Positions 8,928 to 19,146 of a stretch of 64,000 nt of DNA are shown piece by piece. The notes beneath the pieces are model-generated. The model ran no database searches and was not told the origin of the DNA. It saw only the letters and a program-made list of their open reading frames with translations. The stretch's first letter is position 1; every line of letters begins with the position of its first letter. The stretch is from contig CAXTHM010000004.1 in the NCBI GenBank assembly GCA_964244115.1, positions 38,734 through 102,733 on the forward strand, written 5' to 3'. Source of the DNA: CADCWK01 sp964244115 (GTDB taxonomy: Bacteria > Chloroflexota > Chloroflexia > Thermomicrobiales > UBA6265). Position numbers and translations under genes: made by a program.

Positions 8928-10049
8928 CTATCTCAGGAGGGCCTGGATATCCGACCGCAGGGTGAGCAAGTCGGCCCGGGCGGCGGCCGTCGCCTGCCGC
9001 AACCGCCCGGCCGATGTCTCGTCGGTCAGGATCGCCTCCAGGTTGGTCCACGTCGCGGCGCGGCTGTCGACCTCGCCGAGCGGAACGATGTGCCGCAGTG
9101 TCGCCGTCAGCTTGTCCGTGTCGGGATGGACGATCGCGATCGGGACCGCGCCGTGCTGCGCCCCGAAGATCAGGGCGTGGAGGCGGTCGCTGATCACGAA
9201 CCGGGCCTGCCTGTACGTTTCCAGCGCTCGCTCCAGCTGCTCGGTGTGGGTCTCGTCTTCCCAGGCCACGAGCGGCGTGTCGGTCTCCCGGGCGATCGCC
9301 TCGTGCTGCCCCTGGTCGGACTTGACCTGAGTCAGGATCACCGGTCGGAGCCCGAGGCGCCTGCAGAGCGTGACGGCGTCCCGGATCGCCGGGAGGTTGG
9401 CCGGCCGGTCGCCCCGAACGGAGATCACGATGACGTCCTTCGTCCCGTTGTCGTGATCGCCATGGTCCTCGAAGAAGGCGACGTCGGGGACCACGCGCAG
9501 CGCTAGTCCGAGTACGGCCGAACTCGCCGTATCGCGTGTGGAGAAGGCATCCAGGGCCCGGATACGGGCTTGCTCGATCGTCAGGGCCAGACGCCCCTGT
9601 CCGCGGGCGGCCCGGGCGATGGCGACGGCCCGCCCTCCGGAGGCCCGGACGGCGATCGACGTGACGAGGTTGAGCAGGGGTTTGGCCAGCGAGCGCGAGA
9701 CGGCGAACTGTCGTCGTGGCGTACCGAGCTTCGCTGCACGACCGAAGGTACCGAAACCCTGCGGACCGGGAGCGAAGACCAGGTGCGCCCGCCGCCGTAG
9801 CACCTGTCGGCCGAGGAGGAGCTGGAAGGCCCGCGAACTGCGGACGATCGGTACGTCCGGAGGGAAGTCGAACGCCTCGATATAGCCCGGGGGCATCGTG
9901 CCGGCGAAGACCGTGACTGGCAGCCCTGTCTCCATCAGCCACGATGCGACGACCTTGCGGATCACGATGTCACCGAGGTTGTCCGGTTGGGCGGCGATGC
10001 TGTAGAAAATCGTCTTCCCGCTCAACGCCTGATCCCGAGTCATGGTCAT
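8928..10049 (-). CDS. Polysaccharide pyruvyl transferase family protein
   Basis: A 373-residue protein with pyruvyl-transferase family features: TIFYSIAAQPDNLGDIVIR at the N-terminus (the family's N-G/L-GD loop), HLVFAPGPQGFG, DVIVISVRGDRPANLPAI in the second Rossmann half, and YRQARFVISDRLHALIFGAQ near the C-terminus, the conserved RxHA-type motif. It is a distant paralogue of the 5570-6670 protein, but on the other strand. Its ATG overlaps the stop of the upstream flippase (ATGA), so the two are co-translated. Substrate unknown. Confidence 0.78.
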   Translation of the reverse strand: MTMTRDQALSGKTIFYSIAAQPDNLGDIVIRKVVASWLMETGLPVTVFAGTMPPGYIEAFDFPPDVPIVRSSRAFQLLLGRQVLRRRAHLVFAPGPQGFGTFGRAAKLGTPRRQFAVSRSLAKPLLNLVTSIAVRASGGRAVAIARAARGQGRLALTIEQARIRALDAFSTRDTASSAVLGLALRVVPDVAFFEDHGDHDNGTKDVIVISVRGDRPANLPAIRDAVTLCRRLGLRPVILTQVKSDQGQHEAIARETDTPLVAWEDETHTEQLERALETYRQARFVISDRLHALIFGAQHGAVPIAIVHPDTDKLTATLRHIVPLGEVDSRAATWTNLEAILTDETSAGRLRQATAAARADLLTLRSDIQALLR

Positions 10050-11314
10050 CCCTCGTACCCTCCCTGGGTCAGGCCTGGTTGGGTCGCCAGTCCATCCGTC
10101 CCGGACGCGGCAAGGCGCTGTTCGGTCTGGACGAGTCGCCGGGTGACGAGCGCAAACTGGACGACGAACGACAGGCTCAGCGCCCCGGCGGCCCCGGTCG
10201 CGCCGAAGAGCAGCGACCCGACCAACACCATCCCGAGGTGCAGGGCGGTGGTGGCAAGCGTGGTCCGGGCGACGAATGTCTTGTGCCCGGTACCCTGCAG
10301 GAGGGCGCCGGCGAGCGACGCGCCGGCCGCGAACGGCAGCCCGAGCAGCACGAGCTGGAGCGCGGGGATCGCGGAGCGGTAAGCGTCGCCGAGGGCGACG
10401 GGGACCAAGGGCGGGAGTACGAAGAGGAGTGTCAGGTAGACGACGGTCATCGTTCCCAGCATCGTCAACGCCAGCCGGTGGAGCGCACCTCGGTCGCCGG
10501 GCGCCAACCGGGCCGAGGCGGGCAGGAGGACCTTTGCCAGGGTCGTCGGGAGGATGCGCAGGGGGCTAGTCAGGCGGCTGGCCGAGGCGTAGAACCCAGC
10601 CTGTCCAGCCGTCGCCGCCATCCCGACGAAGACCACATCGAGGTTGCGTGCCTGGGTCGCCATCGCGTTCAGCCAGTAGGGCCAGGTCTCGCGGACGAGG
10701 GACCGGACGCTCATCGCCTGCCGGGGTGGGAGCCGTGGGGCAACGAAGCGGCGGGCCCAGGTCGCGGATAGAGACGCGGTGACGGCCGTCGCCAGGCAGA
10801 ACGACAGGATCGGGTCCGTCCCGAACAGGTGCAGTATCAGGAAGATCGCGAGGGAAAGTATACGCCGCAAGAGGACGTTGAAAAAGTTGACCTTCCAGTC
10901 CTGATCGGCGAAGGCGACACCGAGCCAGACCTCGGCATTGCGCTCGGCGCTCATCCACAGCGCGAGTGGCAGCATGAGCAGGAACCGATCGTCGATCGTC
11001 GATCCCAGACCGCCGAGAGCGATCGCCGCCCCGATGCATAGCACGAACGAGAGCCGGGAGTTCAGTTCCAGCGCCATCGTCACGAGACCGCTGCCGGCGT
11101 CCGCCGCCCTTTCCCGGACGATGTAGGTCGAGATGCCGAGGTCGAGGACCGTCTGGCCGATCAGGGCCACTCCCAGGACGGAGGAGAGCACGCCGAAATC
11201 GGCAGGGGACACGGCGCGGGCGACCAGGACGAGCAGCGCCGCCTGCAGCGCGGCGGCGACGATCCGGCCACCCGCGCCGGAGGCGAACTGAATGAGCAGG
11301 ATCCGGTTCTTCAC
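10046..11314 (-). CDS. Lipopolysaccharide/polysaccharide flippase (Wzx/MATE-like)
   Basis: A 422-residue protein with about 12 hydrophobic helices. The entry RILLIQFASGAGGRIVAAAL, the phrase VARAVSPADFGVLSSVLGVA, GISTYIVRERAA and the mid-protein AGFYASASRL are typical of polysaccharide-type flippases, which move lipid-linked repeat units across the membrane. The open frame continues upstream to 12160, but that part is a permease remnant plus non-coding sequence. I set the start at GTG 11314 behind GGGGAAG. It is co-translated with the pyruvyl-transferase gene. Confidence 0.82.
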   Translation of the reverse strand: MKNRILLIQFASGAGGRIVAAALQAALLVLVARAVSPADFGVLSSVLGVALIGQTVLDLGISTYIVRERAADAGSGLVTMALELNSRLSFVLCIGAAIALGGLGSTIDDRFLLMLPLALWMSAERNAEVWLGVAFADQDWKVNFFNVLLRRILSLAIFLILHLFGTDPILSFCLATAVTASLSATWARRFVAPRLPPRQAMSVRSLVRETWPYWLNAMATQARNLDVVFVGMAATAGQAGFYASASRLTSPLRILPTTLAKVLLPASARLAPGDRGALHRLALTMLGTMTVVYLTLLFVLPPLVPVALGDAYRSAIPALQLVLLGLPFAAGASLAGALLQGTGHKTFVARTTLATTALHLGMVLVGSLLFGATGAAGALSLSFVVQFALVTRRLVQTEQRLAASGTDGLATQPGLTQGGYEG

Positions 11315-11725
11315 GGTCTTCCCCGGTGATTGCCCGAGAGCCGTGACGGCTGCGCGGTCGGTTGCGAAGTACGGCCGAATCGACAGGATTGGGACGATTC
11401 TACCGGAAGCGCTACCAGAGGATAGCAAAGCGGGAGGAACTCGCTGATCGCCGGGGTTGGTACCAAAGGCCTGATCGGACCTACCCGTAGGAAATCCGAG
11501 GTCCCATTGGCGGGTTTCCGGGGTAGGCGTGGCGCAGCCCATGCTGATCCGCACCTGGTCCGAGGCTGGCCCTCCTCGCCGGGCGTCTAACGATGGCTTC
11601 TCGTCAGACTGACCGGTCGTCTGCCGCGATCGGCACCGATTACCCCATGAATGGCAGACCAGGAGCGCATGAGGGTCACCATCTTCGGAATGGATGATGT
11701 CGGAGAGGTGCCGATCTCCGAGCCC

Positions 11726-12160
11726 AGTGACTTCCTGGCCGTGGAGGAAACTCGTCAGCGGGTTCTCGACGATGTGGGCCGTCGCATCGGCGGCGGCGAG
11801 CGTGATCGTGGTGATGAAGCCGGTCACGACGACGCCGAGCAGGGCCAGGACGAACGGCTTGCCCTGCCACCACGGGCGCCGCCGCTCCGGTATCGAGATC
11901 GAGCCGTCGCCTCTGGCGCTCTTCTCGGCCACCCGCTTGGACATGGGCAGGGCGCCGAACAGCGTGATCAGCACGAGGATCAGGGTCGCGACCGGTGACC
12001 GCACCCCGGCCGCGAGGGCGGCGATGCCCGGCTGATGGCCCAGGGTCGAGAAGGAGTCGACGCCGGTCAGGCAGACGACCTTCCACCACGGACAGGTCTG
12101 CCTGTCCCCTTCGTCGAGAGTGGACCCGGAACGCTCGTGCGGTGTCCCTGGAGGAGTCAC
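11726..12160 (-). pseudogene. Remnant of an APC-type amino-acid permease, N-terminal 145 codons
   Basis: Read leftward from ATG 12160, residues 26-145 give WWKVVCLTGVDSFSTLGHQP, PVATLILVLITLFGALPMS, PWWQGKPFVLALLGVVVTGF and TLAAADATAHIVENP. That is the first third of a large APC-superfamily permease known from actinobacteria and Chloroflexi, where the family reads roughly VDYFSTLGYQPGIA. Similarity stops at about residue 145, and the remaining helices are absent. The frame happens to stay open into the flippase, which makes a false 704-residue ORF. Bases 11315-11725, about 410 bases, hold no gene I can see. Confidence 0.7.
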
Positions 12161-12304
12161 CGTGCGACGTCGCTGCGCGTGGGCTCTGGCGGATCTCGCT
12201 GTGGGAACGGATTCGGTCGCGGAATCGCTGTCTGGGCGACCATTGCCGGGCGGTGACGTCTGCCACCACCGCGGTGAGACGCGAGCGTTCTCGAACGGGC
12301 CCGT

Positions 12305-13115
12305 TCAGCGCCCGCCCTGCTGGCCCGGGACCACGAACGCCCGCATCGCGCTCGTGACCGACTGGGCGGTCGCACCGAGCAGCCGGACCAGCGCGTACCC
12401 GTCCCCTTCGGCAGCCGCCCAGGTGACGCCGTCGGAGATATCCGGCGCCGACGGCAGCTGCCAGTCGTGGCCGATCAGGTAGAGGGTCCCGGCGACGGCG
12501 AACCCGCCGTGCCGCGCGGGACTGGTCAGTGGGCGGCACGCCGGCTCCAGGCGGACCCGTTCGAGGAGCACGAGCCCACCGTCCAGCCGGGCATGGAGAT
12601 CGAGCCGCAGTCGGCTGAACAGGTTCGCCTCCCCCATCGCCAGGCGGCCCGGCGTCAGGACCTCGCCGACCGCCACCGTGCCGCCGGCCGCGACGTCGAT
12701 CGTCGTCCTCTGCTCCAATATGGCCTGCCGGAACGGGATCAGCTCGCCGGGCAGGTAGACCAGCCGGGCGCCGGCGGCGACGGACAGCGAGACCGCGACC
12801 GTCGCGGGCTGACCGGATGGCGACGGGTAGACCTTCGTCGCGCCCTGCCCACGGACCGTCAGGGACGCATCCGGGCCGACCTCGATCGCGACCGCCAGCC
12901 GGTCCCCCGGCAGGTAGCCCGGCCCGACGCCCTGGACGATCAGGTCAGCCGATCCGTCCCCGGCCCGGTCGCTCGGCAGCCCGAGGTGGAACGGGGCGGT
13001 GCGGTAGGCATCGACGACCGCCGTCCGGGAACCGATCCGCTCGGCCCGGAGGCGCAGCTCGCCGCTCGGCGCCTCCGGGAACGATGCCTCCGGCGCGTCG
13101 ATCGGCGCCGGGGAC

Positions 13116-13126
<11 letters not shown>
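12305..13126 (-). CDS. ureD: Urease accessory protein UreD
   Basis: A 273-residue UreD/UreH family protein. It has the beta-rich pattern GELRLRAERIGSRTAVVDAY, LIVQGVGPGYLPGDRLAVAI, LTVRGQGATKVYPSP and ARLVYLPGELIPFRQAILEQ. UreD joins UreF and UreG in the complex that loads nickel onto apo-urease. The ATG at 13126 overlaps the end of ureG by 11 bases; the longer ORF to 13216 would intrude on ureG. It is the last gene of the leftward urease operon. Confidence 0.9.
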
Positions 13127-13865
<739 letters not shown>

Positions 13866-13915
13866 TCGATGTCCTCTCAGCTGGATGGCGTCCCGACGAC
13901 GCGTCGGGCGATCGG

Positions 13916-14611
13916 TCAGGATGCGAACATCCGGGCCGGCAGCGACGGCTGCCGCATCCCGGCGACGTCGATCAGCGGCAGGTAGCCGCCGAGATCCTCG
14001 GGATCCGTGCCTGGCGTGGCCGCCACCGCGGCGGACAGGTCCGGTTCCAGGCCGGCGATGATCCGCTGCGCCGCCGTCTGCCCGATCACCCCGAGCCGGA
14101 CGGCCGCCGCGACGTAGCTGTTCAGCGACGACGCCCCGAAGGCCGAGACGGCCGACATCGCGTCGATTTCCGCCGATCGGGCGGCGACCCCGAAGGCGAC
14201 CGCGTGGTGTCCCGGCGTGCGACCATCGCGGATCGCCCGGAGCACCCGATCGGCGAACGCCGAGGGGAACAGCGGCACGGTCGCCTCCAGCGTCCGCCGG
14301 CCCATCCGGGTGCTGGCGGTCCGCAGGGCCGGCACCGGCCGCAGCGCCGACAGCAGCCAGTCGAGCGCGACCAGCCCGTCGAGATCATCGTCCGTGGCGT
14401 CGCGGTGGGCGAGCCATAGGGCCGGCAGGTCCTGCCCGGCCAGCGTCTCCTCGATGTGCGCGACCGCGACCGCCCGGACGTCCGCTTCGCCCGCGATCAG
14501 CCCCATCGCGTGGAGACCTTCCAGCCCGTGCGAGAAGGCGTAGCCGCCCGTCGGGAAGGACGAGTCCGTGATCTGGAGCAGCCGGAGCAACGCGGTTGTC
14601 GAACTTGGCAT
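13916..14611 (-). CDS. ureF: Urease accessory protein UreF
   Basis: A 231-residue all-helical UreF. The signature N-terminal LLQITDSSFPTGGYAFSHGL is followed by the helical body and a C-terminal LNSYVAAAVRLGVIGQTAAQ. UreF bridges UreD and UreG on the apo-urease complex. The ATG at 14611 is preceded in frame by a TTG at 14614; either could be used. It lies 50 bases before ureG and is separated from ureC by a repeat-filled 310-base gap. Confidence 0.92.
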   Translation of the reverse strand: MPSSTTALLRLLQITDSSFPTGGYAFSHGLEGLHAMGLIAGEADVRAVAVAHIEETLAGQDLPALWLAHRDATDDDLDGLVALDWLLSALRPVPALRTASTRMGRRTLEATVPLFPSAFADRVLRAIRDGRTPGHHAVAFGVAARSAEIDAMSAVSAFGASSLNSYVAAAVRLGVIGQTAAQRIIAGLEPDLSAAVAATPGTDPEDLGGYLPLIDVAGMRQPSLPARMFAS

Positions 14612-14639
14612 CAAGGATCAGTCCCTGCGATGTCGAGGG

Positions 14640-14915
14640 TCGTCTTTCGTAGCGGCGAAGCTTGCAAGCCATGCCACCGCAGTAGCCCGTGGCGTAGGGG
14701 CGACCCCCGCTACGCTAGCGCTCGTCCGGCTGTCGCGGCACCATGCATGGCCCCTCGGGTCGTCGATGTGAACGCCCGTATCGCGAACGCCGCTGCCGCC
14801 CTGCGGGGCGTTGGCCGCTTCGGCGGCCGGACTCGCAAGCTTCGCCCCTCCACGCCGCCGCCGTGTCGGTGTGGACGACTCCCAGCGTAGCGAGCGGGTC
14901 GCCCCTGCGAGCGGA
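14640..14915. repeat. Inverted REP-like repeats between ureC and ureF
   Basis: This gene-free stretch holds two inverted modules. GGCGAAGCTTGCAAGCC (about 14655) is mirrored by CGCAAGCTTCGCCCC (about 14835), and GGGGCGACCCCCGCTACGCT (about 14697) is mirrored by AGCGTAGCGAGCGGGTCGCC (about 14885). Between them lie smaller hairpins, including CGCCC-TGCG-GGGCG and GGCCGC-TT-CGGCGGCC-like arms. It resembles a BIME (paired REP) and shares the TGCG/CGCA loop with repeats elsewhere in the window. It sits inside the urease operon and could attenuate or stabilise the transcript. Confidence 0.6.
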
Positions 14916-14923
14916 CGTGCTCA

Positions 14924-16627
14924 TCAGAACAGGAAATACCGCCGGGCCATCGGCAATTCGCTCGACGGCTCGGACGTCAGGAGCCGGCCGTCGGCCCGGA
15001 CCTCGTAGGTCTCCGGGTCGACGGTGATCTCGGGCGTCGCGTCGTTGTGGATCATGTCCCGCTTGCCGATCGTGCGGGTATTCCGGACGGGGACCGTCGG
15101 CGTCCGCAGCCCGAGCCGGTCGCCGATGCCGAGGTCGTGGGCGGCCTGGGACGTAAACGTGACGGTCGTCGCGTGGGGGATGCGGGCGCCGAACATTGGC
15201 CGCATGAACACGGGCTGCGGCGTCGGGATGCTGGCGTTGGCGTCGCCCATCGCCGCCCAGGCGATCAGCCCGCCCTTGAGCACGAGCTTCGGCCGGACCC
15301 CGAAGAACTTCGGCTCCCAGATCACGAGGTCGGCCAGCTTGCCGGGCTGGACCGAACCGACGGTGTCGCTCAGGCCATGGGCGATCGCCGGATTGACCGT
15401 GTACTTGGCGAGGTAGCGCTTGATCCGGGCGTTGTCGTGGCGGTCCGTGTCGCCGGGCAGCGGGCCGCGTTGCGTCTTCATCTTGTCGGCCGACTGCCAG
15501 GTCCGGATGATGACCTCGCCGACCCGCCCCATCGCCTGCGAGTCGCTCGACATGATCGAGAACGCGCCGATGTCGTGCAGGACGTCCTCGGCCATGATCG
15601 TCTGGGCCCGGATCCGGGAGTCGGCGAAGGCGACGTCCTCGGGAACCGACGGGCTGAGGTGGTGGCAGACCATCAGCATGTCGAGGTGCTCCTCGACGGT
15701 GTTGACGGTGTAGGGCCGGGTCGGGTTGGTCGAGGACGGGATCACGTTCGGCAGGCTGGCGATCCGCATGATGTCCGGGGCGTGGCCGCCGCCGGCACCC
15801 TCGGTGTGATAGGTGTGGATCGTCCGGTCGCCGATCGCCGCCATCGTCGTGTCGACGAAGCCGGCCTCGTTGATCGTGTCGGTGTGGATCGCGACCTGGA
15901 CGTCGTACTCGTCGGCGACTCGCAGGCAGGTGTCGATCGCCGCCGGCGTCGTGCCCCAGTCCTCGTGGAGCTTGAGCGCGCAGACCCCGGCCTCGACCTG
16001 CTGGCGGAGCCCGTCGGGGCCGGTGCTGTTGCCCTTGCCGATCAGGCCGATGTTGACCGGCAGCGTCTCGGCCGCCTCCAGCATCCGGCGGATGTTCCAG
16101 GGGCCGGGCGTGGCGGTTGTCGCGTTGGTGCCGGTCGCCGGGCCGGTCCCGCCGCCGAGCATCGTCGTGATCCCGGACGCGATCGCCTCGCCGACCTGCT
16201 GCGGGCAGATCATGTGGATGTGGGTATCGACGCCGCCGGCGGTGACGATCAGGTGCTCGCCGGCGATCACCTCGGTCGCGGCGCCGACGACGAGGGTCGG
16301 GTCGACGCCATCCATGACGTCCGGGTTGCCGGCCTTGCCGATCCCGACGATGCGGCCAGCCCGGATGCCGATGTCGCCCTTGACGATGCCCCAGTGATCC
16401 AGGATCAGGGCGTTGGTGATGACGAGGTCGAGGACGTCGGTGGCTCGGGCGGACTGCCCCATGCCGTCCCGGATCACCTTGCCGCCGCCAAAGGTGATCT
16501 CGTCGCCGTGGGTGGCGTAATCGTGCTCGACCTCGAGGATCAGGCCGGTGTCGGCCAGCCGGACCCGGTCGCCGGTCGTCGGGCCGTAGAGGTCGACGTA
16601 CTGCCGCCGCGGGATCGTCAGCGTCAT
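14924..16627 (-). CDS. ureC: Urease subunit alpha UreC
   Basis: A 567-residue catalytic urease subunit of normal length. It hydrolyses urea to ammonia and carbamate at a di-nickel site. Visible active-site elements are HIHMICPQQ (nickel His pair), GVCALKLHEDWGTTP (carbamylated Lys), HTDTINEAGF, YHTEGAGGGHAPD, MVCHHLSPSVPEDVAFADSR (flap Cys and His) and the downstream Asp in IMSSDSQAMGRVGEV. No key residue is missing. The ATG at 16627 overlaps the ureAB stop (ATGA), and the start MTLTIPRRQYVDLYGPTTGD is typical. Confidence 0.98.
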   Translation of the reverse strand: MTLTIPRRQYVDLYGPTTGDRVRLADTGLILEVEHDYATHGDEITFGGGKVIRDGMGQSARATDVLDLVITNALILDHWGIVKGDIGIRAGRIVGIGKAGNPDVMDGVDPTLVVGAATEVIAGEHLIVTAGGVDTHIHMICPQQVGEAIASGITTMLGGGTGPATGTNATTATPGPWNIRRMLEAAETLPVNIGLIGKGNSTGPDGLRQQVEAGVCALKLHEDWGTTPAAIDTCLRVADEYDVQVAIHTDTINEAGFVDTTMAAIGDRTIHTYHTEGAGGGHAPDIMRIASLPNVIPSSTNPTRPYTVNTVEEHLDMLMVCHHLSPSVPEDVAFADSRIRAQTIMAEDVLHDIGAFSIMSSDSQAMGRVGEVIIRTWQSADKMKTQRGPLPGDTDRHDNARIKRYLAKYTVNPAIAHGLSDTVGSVQPGKLADLVIWEPKFFGVRPKLVLKGGLIAWAAMGDANASIPTPQPVFMRPMFGARIPHATTVTFTSQAAHDLGIGDRLGLRTPTVPVRNTRTIGKRDMIHNDATPEITVDPETYEVRADGRLLTSEPSSELPMARRYFLF

Positions 16628-17262
16628 GACCCAGACTCCTCGTGGTCGAGCGGCCCATCGACGAGGCCACGGAACCCGTGGACTTCCCGGGTGCCACCGA
16701 AGGCGACCAGCTCGACCTCGCGCTCCTCGCCCGGCTCGAACCGGACGGCGGTGCCGGCCGGGATGTCCAGGTGGAAGCCACGGGCGGCGGCGCGATCGAA
16801 GTCGAGCGCCGCGTTGACCTCGAAGAAGTGGAAGTGGGAGCCGATCTGGATCGGCCGGTCGCCGGTGTTGCGGACGGTCAGGGTGCACGTCTGACGCCCG
16901 GCGTTGGCCAGGATCGGCGCGTCCGCCAGCAGGACGTCGCCGGGGATCATCGCGCCGCCGTTGGGGATCGGCTGGTGGACGGTGACGAGCTTGGTCCCGT
17001 CCGGGAAGGTCGCCTCGACCTGGATCTCGTCGATCATCTCGGCAACGCCGGGCAGGACCTCGTCGGCGGTCAGGACGTGCTTGCCGTAGGCCATCAGGTC
17101 GGCGACCGAGCGGCCATCGCGGGCGCCCTCGACGATCTCGTGGGTCAGGATCGCCATCGCCTCCGGGTAGTTCAGGAGCAGGCCGCGCCGCTGCCGTTCC
17201 CGGGCGAGCTGGGCGGCCAGGTAGATCAGCAGCTTGTCTCGTTCCCGCTCGAGCAGACGCAT
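16624..17262 (-). CDS. ureAB: Urease subunit gamma/beta fusion (UreA-UreB)
   Basis: A 212-residue fusion of the two small urease subunits. Residues 1-100 are gamma (MRLLERERDKLLIYLAAQLA, LNYPEAMAILTHEIVEGARD, EVLPGVAEMIDEIQVEATFP). The rest is beta (PIPNGGAMIPGDVLLADAPI, GDRPIQIGSHFHFFEVNAAL, ARGFHLDIPAGTAVRFEPGE). Fused gamma-beta subunits are known from some lineages, for example Helicobacter UreA; most bacteria keep them separate. GGGAG lies 8 bases before ATG 17262. It is the first gene of the operon, and its stop overlaps ureC. Confidence 0.95.
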   Translation of the reverse strand: MRLLERERDKLLIYLAAQLARERQRRGLLLNYPEAMAILTHEIVEGARDGRSVADLMAYGKHVLTADEVLPGVAEMIDEIQVEATFPDGTKLVTVHQPIPNGGAMIPGDVLLADAPILANAGRQTCTLTVRNTGDRPIQIGSHFHFFEVNAALDFDRAAARGFHLDIPAGTAVRFEPGEEREVELVAFGGTREVHGFRGLVDGPLDHEESGS

Positions 17263-17600
17263 GGATGACTCCCGCTGGCCATGGGCTGGTCGTCGAGGCG
17301 ACCGAGCGGCGTGATCGGACCGTGCGGGGCAGTATGCGGCAGGACGCGGGCGTTCTTGCGTCGTCGAACCCGGGTCTGGGCCAGGGGCGACCCACTGTTC
17401 GTGCTGACCGCACAATCGACCTGGGGGAACACCGACCGTCAGCCCGATCGGCCATGCCCGATCGAGGTGGCCGGGACCTCTCCACAGACGACCAGAAGCG
17501 TTCTCCGCGCACGACTGGCACGGCCCCTCACCGCTCCGGCTGCCCGCGAGGCCGACGCCGTTTGCGGCGGGGGAGCCCACGAGATCCCTGACGCGTTGCG
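17263..17600. other. Intergenic region upstream of the urease operon
   Basis: About 340 bases lie between the urease start and the stop of the multicopper oxidase gene. I see no convincing ORF, RNA or clear -35/-10 pair. The urease promoter should lie here, because all urease genes read leftward from 17262, and the 3' end of the oxidase's own transcript, also leftward, must pass into it. Confidence 0.4.
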
Positions 17601-19094
17601 CTACTCGACGACCTCCACGACGCCCATCATGCCCGCGTCCTCGTGGCCGAGGATGTGACAGTGGTAGACGAACTTCCCGGTGAAGTCGGTGAAGCGGGTG
17701 CGGATGACAATCTCCCCGCGCGGCGGGATGGGCGTCGTGTCCTGGTAGCTCCGCGGCACCGTCTGACCGTTGATGGACATGACCTGGAAGTCGTTGACGT
17801 GGATATGAAACGGGTGCCACTCCGGACTGTCGTTGCGGATGACCCACTCCTCGAGCGTTCCGAGCCGCACCGTCTGGTCGATCCGGTCCTCGACGAAGGC
17901 CTTGCCGTCGATCGCGAAGGTGGGCGGGGCGCTGTTCTCCTGGAAGACGATGGTCCGCTGCCCGTCGATCGCCGACACGCTGAAGTCCTCGCGGTCGATC
18001 AGCGTCGTCGGCAGCGTCACCGGCTGGACCGGGCTTCCGGAAGAGATCAGCGTGGCGACGAGGAACTCCGGCTGGGCCTGGCTGGGGATGTCCTCCGCCC
18101 AGGCGATCGAGCGCAACTGGTAGATCCCGGCCGCGCCGCCCTGGATCAGGAACTCCGTGCGTTCGGACGGCCCGAGGAGCAGCGTCTCGACCGTCATGAC
18201 CGCCGGCAGCGGGTTGCCGTCGGTCGCGATCTGGTGAAGCTGGTGCCGGGCGAGCTGGAGGTTGAAGAAGCCGTTGGCGCTCGCGTTGAGTATCCGCCAG
18301 CGCTGGGTCTCGCCGGGCTGGATGTCGATCTTCGGGTTGATCTGCCCGTTGACGAGGTACTGCGTCTGGCCGCCGGCGTCGAGGAACGGTCCCTGGAGGA
18401 TGAGCAGGCGCTCCCTGACCCCGGCGATCTCCGGCAGGTCGTCGAGCCCACCGGCGACGACGATCGCGCCGCCGAGGCCGGCCGAGACCTGCTGGGACGA
18501 CTGGCCGTGAGCGTGGGGGTGGTACCAGTAGAGGCCCGGTGGGTGATCGAGCGGGATGTCGTAGGCGTAGCCGAAGGTCTGGCCATTCTCGACGTGGATG
18601 AAGACGTTGTCGCCGTTGTCGCGCGGCGAGACGTGCATCCCATGGACATGCAGGTTGGTGGTGCCGTCATCCAGCTCGTTGACGAGGGCGATCCTGAGCC
18701 GGTCGCCGGGGGAGACGCGGACCGTGGGGCCCGGCAAGGACTGCTCGTAGGCCAGCCGGCCGGCCCCGCGGTCCGCGTCGGGCTGCGCCTGGAGCGTGAT
18801 GGCCAGGTATCCGGCCTCACTCGCCAGAACGGGCGGCTCGACGAAGCCGTCAGTCGCCTGCGGCGTCCCGGCCAGGTTGGCGAGCGGCGTCGAGGCGCCT
18901 GCCCCGTGATGCGAACCAGCGGCCTCCGCCGTGGGCGTGGCGGCCGTTCCGGCCGAGGTGTCCCCCTCCAGCCCCACCCAGCCCACCGCGGCGGTGGCTA
19001 TCGCCGCCACCGCCGCTCCGGTCAGGTGCCGGCGACTCACGGTCGGTTGCCACGGTTGGGCTGCCGCTGGACCTGCTGTTCTGACGCGCTCCAT
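17601..19094 (-). CDS. Exported multicopper oxidase
   Basis: A 497-residue multicopper oxidase. All four copper-binding blocks are present: NLHVHGMHVSP, GLYWYHPHAHGQSS, EWHPFHIHVNDFQVM and the C-terminal YHCHILGHEDAGMMG, which carries the type 1 Cys, His and Met ligands. The N-terminus VSRRHLTGAAVAAIATAAVG looks like a twin-arginine signal, so it is exported folded. It probably oxidises Cu(I), other metals or phenolics. AAGGAGG lies 6 bases before ATG 19094, which I prefer to the upstream in-frame ATG at 19244. Its neighbours are two cupredoxin-containing secreted proteins. Confidence 0.93.
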   Translation of the reverse strand: MERVRTAGPAAAQPWQPTVSRRHLTGAAVAAIATAAVGWVGLEGDTSAGTAATPTAEAAGSHHGAGASTPLANLAGTPQATDGFVEPPVLASEAGYLAITLQAQPDADRGAGRLAYEQSLPGPTVRVSPGDRLRIALVNELDDGTTNLHVHGMHVSPRDNGDNVFIHVENGQTFGYAYDIPLDHPPGLYWYHPHAHGQSSQQVSAGLGGAIVVAGGLDDLPEIAGVRERLLILQGPFLDAGGQTQYLVNGQINPKIDIQPGETQRWRILNASANGFFNLQLARHQLHQIATDGNPLPAVMTVETLLLGPSERTEFLIQGGAAGIYQLRSIAWAEDIPSQAQPEFLVATLISSGSPVQPVTLPTTLIDREDFSVSAIDGQRTIVFQENSAPPTFAIDGKAFVEDRIDQTVRLGTLEEWVIRNDSPEWHPFHIHVNDFQVMSINGQTVPRSYQDTTPIPPRGEIVIRTRFTDFTGKFVYHCHILGHEDAGMMGVVEVVE

Positions 19095-19146
19095 GGCATC
19101 CTCCTTCGGTGCGAGGGCTGGCGTAACGATCCGATAGCGGGTCCGG

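Noticed and set aside
15047..16894. 615-residue plus-strand ORF opposite ureC and ureAB
   Set aside because: Long open antisense frames are common in GC-rich DNA. The residue content (Arg/Asp/Val-rich, no motifs) is that of a shadow, and ureC on the other strand is complete.
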